From NCBI GenBank assembly GCA_910584485.1, contig CAJUAV010000001.1:1-64000 (forward strand): a stretch of 64,000 nucleotides of DNA, given 5' to 3'. Shown piece by piece: positions 7,786 to 16,951 of the stretch (its first letter is position 1; every line of letters begins with the position of its first letter). Below the pieces are notes generated by a model. The model was given only the letters and a program-made list of their open reading frames with translations, was not told the origin of the DNA and made no database searches. Both the position numbers and the translations under genes were made by a program. Source of the DNA: an uncultured Alistipes sp. GTDB taxonomy: Bacteria > Bacteroidota > Bacteroidia > Bacteroidales > Rikenellaceae.

Positions 7786-8769
7786 ATGAATCGATTCCTG
7801 CAGACGGCCCGCACGTGGGCCTGGTGGCGTTCATGGCTGCTGATCCTGGTCGGATGCAGCATCCTCGGTACGGCCTACGTTCTTTTCATCAACCCCTACA
7901 ATTTCGTCCCGGGCGGCGTCTACGGCATGGCGATCGTCATGCACAACATCTTCCCCTCGGTGCAGGTCGGAACGTTCAGCTACATGTTCGACATTCCGCT
8001 GATGATTACCGCCGTGGTGATCTTCGGCGGCAATTTCGGCGCCCGCACGGTGGTTGCGGCCTGCTATACGCCCGGTTTCATGAACGTTCTGACGCGGCTG
8101 GTCTACCCCTCGCCCGAGGCGGTCGAGGCGCTCGATCCGTCGCAGCTGCTGGGCGGCAACCTCGATCTGTCGGGCGACCTGCTCGTGGCGGCGCTGCTGG
8201 GCGCCATCCTGACGGGCATCGGCATGGGCATCGTCGTGCGCCAGCAGGCGACCACGGGCGGCACCGATATCGTGGCGATGCTGCTGCAGAAATACGCGGG
8301 GATCAAGTTCTCGTCGGCGATCTTCTTCGCCGACGGCTTCGTCGTGATGGCGGGTCTGCTGGTGATCGGCTTCGGCCTGTTCGTCGGGACGCCCGATCCG
8401 TCGGGCTGGCTGCTGACGATCTATTCGCTGCTCATTATCTACGCCACCTCGCGCATTCTGGCCTACATGCTCGACGGCGCCTCGTACGACAAGCTGCTCT
8501 TCATCATCAGCGACCGCCACGCCGAGCTCAAACGCTTCATCATCGAAGACCTGGACCGCAGCGCCACCTACATCCGTTCGCGCGGCATGTACACCGATGC
8601 CGAGCGCGACATGATCTTCCTCGTGGTGAGCCGCAAGGAGGTGCGCCTCGTCCAGCAGAAGATCAAGGAGATCGATCCGCGCGCCTTCGTCGTCGTCACG
8701 GATGCCTACGATACCTACGGCGAGGGCTTCAAGTCCTTCCCCGAATACGACGAGTTACAGGCCGAATAG
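7786..8769 (+). CDS. YitT-family membrane protein with C-terminal DUF2179 domain
   Basis: Integral membrane protein of 327 residues with five or more hydrophobic helices in the first 210 residues. A soluble C-terminal domain follows (RHAELKRFIIEDLDRSATYIR ... SRKEVRLVQQKIKEIDPRAFV), the DUF2179 domain seen in YitT/YqfU proteins. The motif NPYNFVPGGVYGMAIV near residues 37-52 and the Gly-rich RQQATTGGTDIVAM near 150 are characteristic. Function is not established for the family; transport or channel roles have been suggested. I start at MNRFLQTARTWAWW because the frame further upstream crosses the promoter and plsY. Followed after 17 bases by miaB, so probably cotranscribed. Confidence 0.9.
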   Translation: MNRFLQTARTWAWWRSWLLILVGCSILGTAYVLFINPYNFVPGGVYGMAIVMHNIFPSVQVGTFSYMFDIPLMITAVVIFGGNFGARTVVAACYTPGFMNVLTRLVYPSPEAVEALDPSQLLGGNLDLSGDLLVAALLGAILTGIGMGIVVRQQATTGGTDIVAMLLQKYAGIKFSSAIFFADGFVVMAGLLVIGFGLFVGTPDPSGWLLTIYSLLIIYATSRILAYMLDGASYDKLLFIISDRHAELKRFIIEDLDRSATYIRSRGMYTDAERDMIFLVVSRKEVRLVQQKIKEIDPRAFVVVTDAYDTYGEGFKSFPEYDELQAE

Positions 8770-8786
8770 TTCCCTTTTTCCGCAGC

Positions 8787-10139
8787 ATGCAGATTCAACC
8801 CAACACCCTTCGCCCGCTCACGGGCGTCGGCCGCCGGCTCTTCGTCGAGACCTACGGCTGCCAGATGAACGTCGGCGACACGGAGATCATCGTTTCGATC
8901 CTCCAGCAGCACGGCTACATCTATACCGAACGGGCCGAGGAGGCCGACGTGATCCTGATCAACACCTGCTCGATCCGCGACAATGCCGAGCAGCGCATCT
9001 GGGGCCGTCTGGCCGAGATGCGGCGCCTCAAGCGGCTCAAACCCTCGCTCAAGGTGGGGGTCGTGGGCTGCATGGCCGAGCGGCTGCGCGAAACGCTCCT
9101 GGAGGGGGACCGCGGCGTCGACGTCGTGGCGGGCCCCGACGCCTACCGCGACCTGCCGAACCTGCTGCGCGAAGCCGAGGCGGGCGGCAAGGGGGTGAAC
9201 GTGCTGCTTTCGACGGAGGAGACCTATGCCGAGATCGCCCCCGTGCGCATTGACCGCAACGGCGTGAGCGCCTTCGTCTCGATCATGCGCGGCTGCAACA
9301 ATTTCTGCTCTTACTGCGTCGTGCCCTACACGCGCGGTCGCGAGCGGAGCCGCGATTGCGACACGATTCTGGCCGAAGCGCGGTCGCTGTTCGAGAACGG
9401 TTACCGCGAGGTGACGCTGCTCGGGCAGAACGTCAACTCGTACCGCTTCGGCGAGGTCGATTTCCCCGAACTGCTGCGGCGCGTGGCGGCGGTGTCGCCG
9501 CTGCTGCGCGTGCGCTTCGCCACGTCGCATCCGAAGGACATGAGCGACAGGCTGCTGGAGGTGATGGCCTCGATGCCCAACATCTGTCGGGCGATCCACC
9601 TGCCCGCCCAGTCGGGCGCCACGTCGATGCTCGACCGCATGAACCGCAAATACACGCGCGAGTGGTACCTCGGCCGCGTCGCCGCCATCCGCCGATACCT
9701 GCCCGACTGCGCCGTTACGACGGACCTGATCGCGGGCTTTTCGGGCGAGACGGAGGAGGAACATGCCGAGACCTTGTCGCTCATGCGCGAGGTGGGGTAC
9801 GATTTCGCCTACATGTTCAAGTATTCGGAGCGTCCCGGGACCTTCGCCGCGCGGAACCTGCCCGACGACGTGCCCGACGAGGTGAAGTCGCGCCGCCTGC
9901 AGGAGATCATCGCCCTCCAGAACGAACTGGGGCTGGCGAGCTACCGCCGCGACGTGGGGAAGGAGTTCGAGGTGCTGGTCGAAGGGACGTCGCGCCGCGA
10001 CGAGGGGCAGCTCTCGGGCCGCACCTCGCAGAACAAGGTGGTGGTCTTCGACCGCCGCGATCACCGTGCGGGCGACTACGTGCGGGTCCGCATCACGGGC
10101 TGCACGGCCGCCACGCTCTTCGGCGAAGAGATCGCGTAG
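8787..10139 (+). CDS. miaB: tRNA-2-methylthio-N6-dimethylallyladenosine synthase MiaB
   Basis: Radical-SAM methylthiotransferase that adds CH3S to i6A37 of tRNAs reading UNN codons. The N-terminal UPF0004 domain has the three ligand cysteines: YGCQMN (about 25), LINTCSIRD (about 61) and VVGCMAER (about 95). The SAM cluster motif is RGCNNFCSYCVVPYTRGRERS. A C-terminal TRAM domain (GRTSQNKVVVF ... GDYVRVRI) completes the usual three-part layout at 450 residues. ETYGCQMN and the i6A-type TRAM region fit MiaB better than MtaB or RimO. Second gene after the YitT protein. Confidence 0.96.
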   Translation: MQIQPNTLRPLTGVGRRLFVETYGCQMNVGDTEIIVSILQQHGYIYTERAEEADVILINTCSIRDNAEQRIWGRLAEMRRLKRLKPSLKVGVVGCMAERLRETLLEGDRGVDVVAGPDAYRDLPNLLREAEAGGKGVNVLLSTEETYAEIAPVRIDRNGVSAFVSIMRGCNNFCSYCVVPYTRGRERSRDCDTILAEARSLFENGYREVTLLGQNVNSYRFGEVDFPELLRRVAAVSPLLRVRFATSHPKDMSDRLLEVMASMPNICRAIHLPAQSGATSMLDRMNRKYTREWYLGRVAAIRRYLPDCAVTTDLIAGFSGETEEEHAETLSLMREVGYDFAYMFKYSERPGTFAARNLPDDVPDEVKSRRLQEIIALQNELGLASYRRDVGKEFEVLVEGTSRRDEGQLSGRTSQNKVVVFDRRDHRAGDYVRVRITGCTAATLFGEEIA

Positions 10140-10540
10140 GGCGGAGGTCTGCTCGGCGAAGGACTTGTCGGAGCAACCATCGATTCCGTCAGGAATCGAC
10201 GGGCCGCAGCTTTCGGCGGCGAAGGCCCGCTACTCGCGTCCGCTCGTGCGTGCGCTTCGCAAGCTGCTGCCCGTGTGAGAGCCGCACGAACACGCATGGC
10301 TCGACGTTGCAGACGTCGGCAGCCCGCAGTCGCCCCGGGGCGGAGGGCTGCAACTCGGGGATGCTCGCCGCAAGCTCCTCCGCTCGGCTGCGGACCGAAA
10401 AAAAATCGCACGCAGGTGCGGCGATCCGCAGCTTCGGCAAGCGAAGCCTTTCGCGCCCCGATCGGGCAGGCCGGTTTTTGCGCCCGCGCCCGCCCGTGCC
10501 CCGAAACAACGAATGAAAAAACTTAAAAAACAAACGAATA
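10140..10540. repeat. Mosaic GC-rich repeat block 2
   Basis: No credible gene between miaB and the helicase gene. It holds a perfect 7-bp hairpin CGATTCC-GTCA-GGAATCG (10181-10198) followed by CGGGCCGCAGC and the GGCGAAGGCCCGC arm. Next come TGCGTGCGCTTCGCAAGCTGC, a second hairpin CGACGT / ACGTCG (10302-10318) before GCAGCCCGCAG, and the CTCCGCTCGGCTGCGG block near 10378. The order of modules matches blocks 1, 3 and 7, but stem sequences differ. Confidence 0.8.
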
Positions 10541-12016
<1,476 letters not shown>

Positions 12017-12028
12017 AAAACACCGCCC

Positions 12029-13282
12029 ATGACTCCCTGCCGCCCGCTTCGCGCACTGCTGCTCCTCGTCGTGTCGCTTTGCTGCACGTCGTGCATCGCC
12101 TGGCGCTTCATCGGCCACGGCGCCGAGGGCATCGACGACTACGAGACCTTTCCGACCGATACGGTTCACCGCGGCACGGATCGCTCCTTCCGCTTCGTCG
12201 AGGAGCACCTGCCGATGCTCGACACGCTTCGGCTGCCGACCCATGCGGGCCGCGAGCCGATGACGCTCGCCGAGACGATCGATGCGCTCGCCTCCTCCAA
12301 GCGCGCTTCGGGCGGGCTGGTCGTCGTGCGCAACGATACGATTCTTTTCGAGCGCTACTGCGGCGCCATTCGGCGCGAGAGCCATTCGACGATCTTTTCG
12401 ATCTCGAAATCGATCACCTCGCTGCTGGTCGGCATCGCCCTCGACAAGGGGGTAATCCGCTCGGTGGACGATCCCGTGACCGACTACCTGCCCGAACTGA
12501 AAAAACGTGATCCGCACTTTGCGCGGCTGACCGTCGCCCACCTGCTCGACATGCGGTCGGGGATCCGTTTCGAGGAGAACTACGGCGCCAACCCCTTCAG
12601 TCGGATGGCGCGCCTGCACTACGGGCGCAACATCCCGCGACAGCTCCGACGGCTGAAATTCGATGCCGAACCCGGGGCGCATTTCCGTTACAGCTCGATG
12701 GCGACGGCCCTGCTGGGCGTGCTGCTCGAACGGGCTGCGGGACGGCCCTATGCCGATCTGCTCTCCGAGTGGGTGTGGCAGCCGCTCGGCATGGAGCGCG
12801 ACGCGCTGGTGAACCTCGACGATCGCCATCACCGCACCCCCAAGGCCTACGGCGGCATTTCGACCAACTGCCGCGACCTGGCGCGCTTCGGACGGCTCTA
12901 CGTGCACGACGGCGTGTGGGAGGGACGCCGCATCGTCGACTCGGCCTGGGTCGCACGGTCGCTCTCGCCCGAGCGGGCCGCCCGCAACGACTACTACACC
13001 AACTCGTGGCGTTCGGTAGGATGGGGATTGGGCCGCTACGACGATCCGAACGAGGCGATGACGCGCATCGTGGCGGCGGGGTACGATCCCGCCCGCCTGC
13101 GCACCGTGTACGAGGGGGGCGAGTGGCGCATTTCGGCCATGTCGGACCGTTTCTACGCGCTGGGCGTCGGCGGTCAGGTGGTCTACCTTTGTCCCGAGAA
13201 AAAGATCGTGGCCGTCTTCCTGGGCGACAACCGCGTCTGCGAATATCAATTTTTATTCGATGATCTGGCAGCATATCTGTAA
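12029..13282 (+). CDS. Serine hydrolase lipoprotein, class C beta-lactamase fold
   Basis: Probable exported lipoprotein of 417 residues; the N-terminus LRALLLLVVSLCCTSC ends in a lipobox Cys. The catalytic SxxK is FSISKSIT (about residues 128-135), with the Tyr of a YxS-like motif in FRYSSMATALLG. The surrounding text (DYLPELKKRDP, LTVAHLLDMRSGI) is typical of the AmpC/EstB/PBP-like hydrolase family. Members include esterases, D-amino-acid peptidases and PBP-like proteins, so substrate is unknown. Start fixed by the signal peptide and 12-base gap to the helicase. Probably first of a three-gene run of envelope proteins. Confidence 0.88.
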   Translation: MTPCRPLRALLLLVVSLCCTSCIAWRFIGHGAEGIDDYETFPTDTVHRGTDRSFRFVEEHLPMLDTLRLPTHAGREPMTLAETIDALASSKRASGGLVVVRNDTILFERYCGAIRRESHSTIFSISKSITSLLVGIALDKGVIRSVDDPVTDYLPELKKRDPHFARLTVAHLLDMRSGIRFEENYGANPFSRMARLHYGRNIPRQLRRLKFDAEPGAHFRYSSMATALLGVLLERAAGRPYADLLSEWVWQPLGMERDALVNLDDRHHRTPKAYGGISTNCRDLARFGRLYVHDGVWEGRRIVDSAWVARSLSPERAARNDYYTNSWRSVGWGLGRYDDPNEAMTRIVAAGYDPARLRTVYEGGEWRISAMSDRFYALGVGGQVVYLCPEKKIVAVFLGDNRVCEYQFLFDDLAAYL

Positions 13283-13294
13283 ATCGATCTTATC

Positions 13295-13693
13295 ATGAAA
13301 AAAATCGGAATGTGGGCGGCCGCCCTGTTGCTGGTCGGCGCCGTGCTGTTTGGCTATTTCCGCTTCTATTTCGTCTTCGGCGAAGGGGTCAAGAGCGGCG
13401 AGCTGAATTATGTGGTCCGCAAGGGGGTGCTTTTCAAGACCTACGAGGGCAAACTGATTCAGACGGGCATCCGCTCCAAGACGGCGGGGTCGGTCCAGAG
13501 CTACGAGTTCGAATTCTCGGTCGAGCGCAAGGAGTTGGCCGAGCGGTTGATGATGCTGGGCGGGCGCACGCTCGAACTGCACTACAAGGAGTATTTCGGC
13601 GCATTGCCCTGGCGCGGCTTCACGAAGTTCGTCGTCGACAGCATCGTGGCCGTCGAGCGCGCTCCGCTGCCCGAATCCCTGCCCGAAATCTGA
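13295..13693 (+). CDS. Small signal-anchored conserved Bacteroidetes protein
   Basis: Protein of 132 residues with an N-terminal hydrophobic helix (MKKIGMWAAALLLVGAVLFG) and a soluble rest that starts FSEG-like (VFGEGVKSGELNYVVRKGVLFKTYEG). I recognise the GELNYVVRKGVLFKTYEGKL pattern as a conserved short Bacteroidetes family that is sometimes named 6-phosphogluconate dehydrogenase in databases. No dehydrogenase motif is visible and I do not support that name. It probably sits in the inner membrane with a periplasmic domain. The gene lies 12 bases after the serine hydrolase. Function unknown. Confidence 0.75.
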   Translation: MKKIGMWAAALLLVGAVLFGYFRFYFVFGEGVKSGELNYVVRKGVLFKTYEGKLIQTGIRSKTAGSVQSYEFEFSVERKELAERLMMLGGRTLELHYKEYFGALPWRGFTKFVVDSIVAVERAPLPESLPEI

Positions 13694-13704
13694 TTTTCGT
13701 CGTC

Positions 13705-14325
13705 GTGAAACCGACTCTTCTTGCCGCGGTCGCCCTGCTGCTGGCGACCGGCTGTGCGGCCTCCGATCCCGAGGATGCCCCCGTTTCGTTCGATGCCGAC
13801 GTGATCTTCTTTTCCGAACCCGACATGACCCGCAGCACGACCGTCGGCGAGGCGCTGCGCAATCACCGCATATATGACGGATATAGCGACGAGCCTATCA
13901 CCTTCAAAGAGCTGTCGGGGTTGCTGCGGGCTGCTTCCGACAGGGAGCGCGCCGCCGAACAGAAGGGCACGACCCGGATCTACGTTTTTGTGGCCGAAGG
14001 AATTTATGCGTACGATGCCGAGACCCACAGCCTCGTACGCCTGTTCGACGAAGACCGGCGCGATGCCGTGAACATATCCGTCGATGCTCCGATGTACCTG
14101 GTCTACATGGCCGATCAGGCCACCTATCCCGCAGCGTTGCCCGCAGCGCTTGTGCAGGAAGCCTGCCGTATGGTAGCCGAAACCGATGCCGGACTGGCCG
14201 CGCTTTATGCGGATATGACAGGGCTGCATACCTATTTGTTCGAGGATACCGCGGAGGATCTGTGCGTGATGCTGGAACTGGACGCAAATTGGATGTTTGC
14301 GCGGGCGCAGTCCGTCAGAAAGTAA
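13705..14325 (+). CDS. Degenerate nitroreductase-fold (SagB/ThcOx-like) lipoprotein
   Basis: Uses GTG at 13705 (VKPTLLAAVALLLATGC), giving a signal peptide with a lipobox Cys; no ATG fits. The body resembles small SagB/nitroreductase-like proteins of Bacteroidetes: GEALRNHRIYDGYSDEPITFKELSGLLRAA aligns with the family start, TRIYVFVAEGIYAYD with its central strand, and the C-terminus with the family end. The usual RRSxRxF start is NHRIYDGY here, and the closing GYPK is replaced by AQSVRK, so FMN binding is doubtful. It overlaps the convergent acetyltransferase gene by 11 bases. Family assignment is by eye and moderately sure. Confidence 0.65.
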   Translation: MKPTLLAAVALLLATGCAASDPEDAPVSFDADVIFFSEPDMTRSTTVGEALRNHRIYDGYSDEPITFKELSGLLRAASDRERAAEQKGTTRIYVFVAEGIYAYDAETHSLVRLFDEDRRDAVNISVDAPMYLVYMADQATYPAALPAALVQEACRMVAETDAGLAALYADMTGLHTYLFEDTAEDLCVMLELDANWMFARAQSVRK

Positions 14326-14869
14326 ATGCCCCGTCCGCTGCGGCGGAGGTGCGTCGCAGTTTTTTCTCCATCAGATCGAATACCCCTTTCCGCCAACGGG
14401 CCTGTCCGACGCAGCGGTATCCGGCGCTCCGATAGAGTGCCTGCGCCGTCGGATTTTTGGTGAAGACGTCGAGCCGCAGCGTCTCGCAACCTGCTGCGCG
14501 CGCCTCCGCTTCGATGTGGCGGAGCAGGGCGTGTGCGAGGCCCAGTCCTTGATATTCGGGGTCGACGCAGAGCCGGTGCAGTACGCGGAACGGTGCCTCG
14601 GGCTGCTCCCAGCGGCCGTTTGCATAGGCGGGGTCGCACCGTGCGTTCAAGGCGCAGAGGGCGATCGGGTGTCCGTCGCGCGGCATGAGCCGCAATTCGC
14701 GCCGTCGGGTATCCGCCGCCAGCTGCTCCCGATCGGGATATGCCTCGTCCCACTGGTCGATGCCCGCACGGCGTAACGCGTCGACGACGGCCGCGACCAG
14801 CCGACAGGTGGCGTCGAGGTCGGCAGGGTCGGCGGGGCGGATGATGAGGTTCGACTGCGGGTCGGACAT
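14315..14869 (-). CDS. GNAT-family N-acetyltransferase
   Basis: Cytoplasmic acetyl-CoA-dependent transferase of 184 residues. The acetyl-CoA loop motif is seen as VDPEYQGLGLAHALLRHIE (R/QxxGxG/A type) near residues 106-124, followed by LRLDVFTKNPTAQALYRSAGY, the usual motif B region. Such proteins acetylate small amines, ribosomal proteins or antibiotics; the acceptor cannot be inferred. Divergent from the cysteine desulfidase gene, with which it shares a palindromic promoter region. The 3' end overlaps the upstream-facing lipoprotein gene by 11 bases. Confidence 0.88.
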   Translation of the reverse strand: MSDPQSNLIIRPADPADLDATCRLVAAVVDALRRAGIDQWDEAYPDREQLAADTRRRELRLMPRDGHPIALCALNARCDPAYANGRWEQPEAPFRVLHRLCVDPEYQGLGLAHALLRHIEAEARAAGCETLRLDVFTKNPTAQALYRSAGYRCVGQARWRKGVFDLMEKKLRRTSAAADGAFTF

Positions 14870-14892
14870 GACGGCGCGGCGGATTTTTTTGG

Positions 14893-14920
14893 CAAATATA
14901 ACGGATTTTCGTTATATTTG
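14893..14920. promoter_or_regulatory. Palindromic divergent promoter (acetyltransferase / cysteine desulfidase)
   Basis: Perfect 11-base inverted repeat CAAATATAACG / CGTTATATTTG with a 6-base centre. Each arm is a TATATTTG box: one reads left (14893-14900), one reads right (14913-14920). A TTTG at 14888-14891 lies 21 bases before the rightward box and could be its -33 element. Confidence 0.75.
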
Positions 14921-14943
14921 TCGAAAGTAAAAACGTATCGTCT

Positions 14944-16233
14944 ATGATTCCTGCTGTCGAACGATCGAAGATCATCGAGTTGATCCGTCGTGAAGTGGTT
15001 CCCGCCATCGGTTGTACGGAGCCGATCGCCGTGGCGTTGTGCACGGCGCGGGCGACCGAACTGCTGGGTGCCCGCCCCGAACGGATCGAAGTGCTGTTGA
15101 GCGCCAACATCCTCAAGAATGCGATGGGGGTCGGCATCCCGGGCACGGGGATGATCGGGCTGCCGATTGCCGTAGCCCTGGGTGCGCTGGTCGGGCGTTC
15201 GGCCTATCAGCTGGAGGTGCTGCGCGACGTGACCCCCGAGGCGGTGGCCGAAGGGCGGCGTTTCATCGACGAAAAACGCATCTCGATCGCCCTCAAAGAG
15301 GGGATCGACGAAAAACTGTATGCCGAGGTGATCGTTTCGGCGGCGGCGCACCGCGCCGTGGCGATCCTTGCGGGCGGCCATACCCGTTTCGTCTATCTGG
15401 AGCGCGACGGCGCGGTCGAACTCGACGAGCGATGCGCCTCGGCGAACGCTTCGGACGAGGAGCGGTCGGTGCCGCTCTCGCTGCGCCGCGTGTGGGAGTT
15501 CGCGACGGAGTCCCCCGTAGAAGAGCTGCGTTTCATCCTCGAAACGAAGCGGCTGAACAAGGCCGCGGCCGAACGCTCGTTCGAAGGCGATTACGGCCAC
15601 GGCATCGGTCGTACGATGCGCTGTGCCCGCGAGCGGCAGGTGATGGGCGACAGCATCTTTTCGCACATTTTATCCTATACCTCGGCCGCCTGCGACGCCC
15701 GCATGGCGGGGGCGATGATTCCCGTGATGAGCAACTCGGGCAGCGGCAACCAGGGCATTGCGGCGACGCTGCCCGTGGCGGTGTACGCCGAGGAGATCGG
15801 GGCCGACGAGGAGCGCACGATTCGCGCCCTCATGTTGAGCCATCTGACGGTGATCTATATCAAACAGTCGCTCGGGCGTCTGTCGGCTCTCTGCGGCTGC
15901 GTCGTGGCGGCTACGGGATCGAGCTGCGGCATCACCTACCTGATGGGCGGCGGTTACGATCGGGTCGTGGCGGCCGTCAAGAACATGATCGCCAACCTGA
16001 CGGGCATGATTTGCGACGGTGCGAAACCCAGTTGCTCGATGAAGCTCACGAGCGGCGTTTCGACCGCCGTGCTGTCGGCCATGATGGCCATGGACGGCCA
16101 TTGCGTCACCTCGGTCGAGGGCATCATCGAAGAGGATGTCGACCGTTCGATCCGCAACCTGACGCGCATCGGCCGCGACGGCATGTGCGAGACGGACCGC
16201 ATGGTGCTCGATATCATGACGCATAAGGAGTAG
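14944..16233 (+). CDS. L-cysteine desulfidase / serine dehydratase alpha-like protein (UPF0597 family)
   Basis: Oxygen-sensitive Fe-S lyase family that breaks L-cysteine to pyruvate, ammonia and sulfide, or acts on serine. The 429-residue protein starts with VVPAIGCTEPIAVAL, the signature of the family. It has further conserved Cys-containing blocks (LCGCVVAATGSSCGITYLMGG, MICDGAKPSCSMKLTSG) that supply cluster ligands, and the SNSGSGNQGIAATLPV loop. Related proteins are called CyuA, YhaM or CdsB. A TATATTTG box lies about 25 bases upstream. The neighbouring genes do not narrow the substrate. Confidence 0.88.
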   Translation: MIPAVERSKIIELIRREVVPAIGCTEPIAVALCTARATELLGARPERIEVLLSANILKNAMGVGIPGTGMIGLPIAVALGALVGRSAYQLEVLRDVTPEAVAEGRRFIDEKRISIALKEGIDEKLYAEVIVSAAAHRAVAILAGGHTRFVYLERDGAVELDERCASANASDEERSVPLSLRRVWEFATESPVEELRFILETKRLNKAAAERSFEGDYGHGIGRTMRCARERQVMGDSIFSHILSYTSAACDARMAGAMIPVMSNSGSGNQGIAATLPVAVYAEEIGADEERTIRALMLSHLTVIYIKQSLGRLSALCGCVVAATGSSCGITYLMGGGYDRVVAAVKNMIANLTGMICDGAKPSCSMKLTSGVSTAVLSAMMAMDGHCVTSVEGIIEEDVDRSIRNLTRIGRDGMCETDRMVLDIMTHKE

Positions 16234-16951
16234 GTTCGGGGGGCCGTTTGGGCGGCGTGTTCCGATTCCGCAGGTTTCGCGCTGCAAGCACGGCAGCCTG
16301 CAGCCGCCCCCTGGCGGAGGGCTGCCACTCGCCGCAGGCTCGATGCTGCCTCCGCTCGGCTGCGGGCCGAACGGAAATCGCACGTAAGTGCGGCGGGCCG
16401 AAGCCTCCGCGTGCGGAGGCCCGCTGCTTTGGCAAGCATGCGTGCGCTCCGCAGGCTTCGACCCGAACGAAAATTCGCGCGACAGCGCGTGCCGTTCGCC
16501 GCCGCCTCACGCGGCAGAACGGCAAGTCTCGCCCGCAGGCTCGACAGGCCTCCTGCCGCCGTCGGCGAACTGTTGCAGGCATTTTCGATCCCGTGAGGGA
16601 TCGGCGGGCCGCAGGCTTTGACCCGAACGGGTTCGCGTTTTGTGTGTCAGGATGTATGGGTCATTGCGCAGCAATGGCGGGCCGCAGCTTCGCCCCGCGA
16701 AGGCCCGCAACTCTTGCGAGTGCGTGCGCTTCGCAAGCTGCCGCCCGAGGAAAGGCCGCCCTGAGCACCGATCGCATGCAGTGCGTGCAGATGGCAGCCC
16801 CCTCCGGCGGAGAGCTGCCACTCGTATAAGCTCACCGCAAACTGCCGCCCGTCTCCCGTCTGAAAAAAGCCTGCCTGCCGCTTTCGGCGGCTCCCCGCAA
16901 GCCGCAGCCCGAACAACGGTCTCCCTTTTCCCGCTATCGGAGACGACGATT
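16234..16951. repeat. Mosaic GC-rich repeat block 3 (largest)
   Basis: No credible gene in 718 bases between two convergent genes. In order it shows GGCAGCCTGCAGCC with CTGGCGGAGGGCTGC (16291-16326), CTCCGCTCGGCTGCGGGC, and hairpin CGCAC-GTAA-GTGCG (16379-16392) followed by GCGGGCCG. Then come palindrome-like GCCTCCGCGTGCGGAGGC, the TGCGTGCGCTCCGCAGGC block, hairpin CGATCCC-GTGA-GGGATCG (16586-16603), and hairpin CATTGC-GCA-GCAATG (16662-16676), each followed by GCGGGCC. A further GGCGGAGAGCTGCC block lies near 16805. Stem sequences differ while pairing is kept. Confidence 0.85.

Noticed and set aside
13295..13693. Naming the small anchored protein as 6-phosphogluconate dehydrogenase
   Set aside because: No nucleotide-binding or dehydrogenase motif, and far too short; likely a carried-over database name.
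16248..16829. Short plus-strand frames in repeat block 3 encoding Arg/Pro/Ala-rich peptides
   Set aside because: The same peptide strings appear wherever the mosaic repeats occur, in varied frames, so they are translations of the repeat rather than genes.
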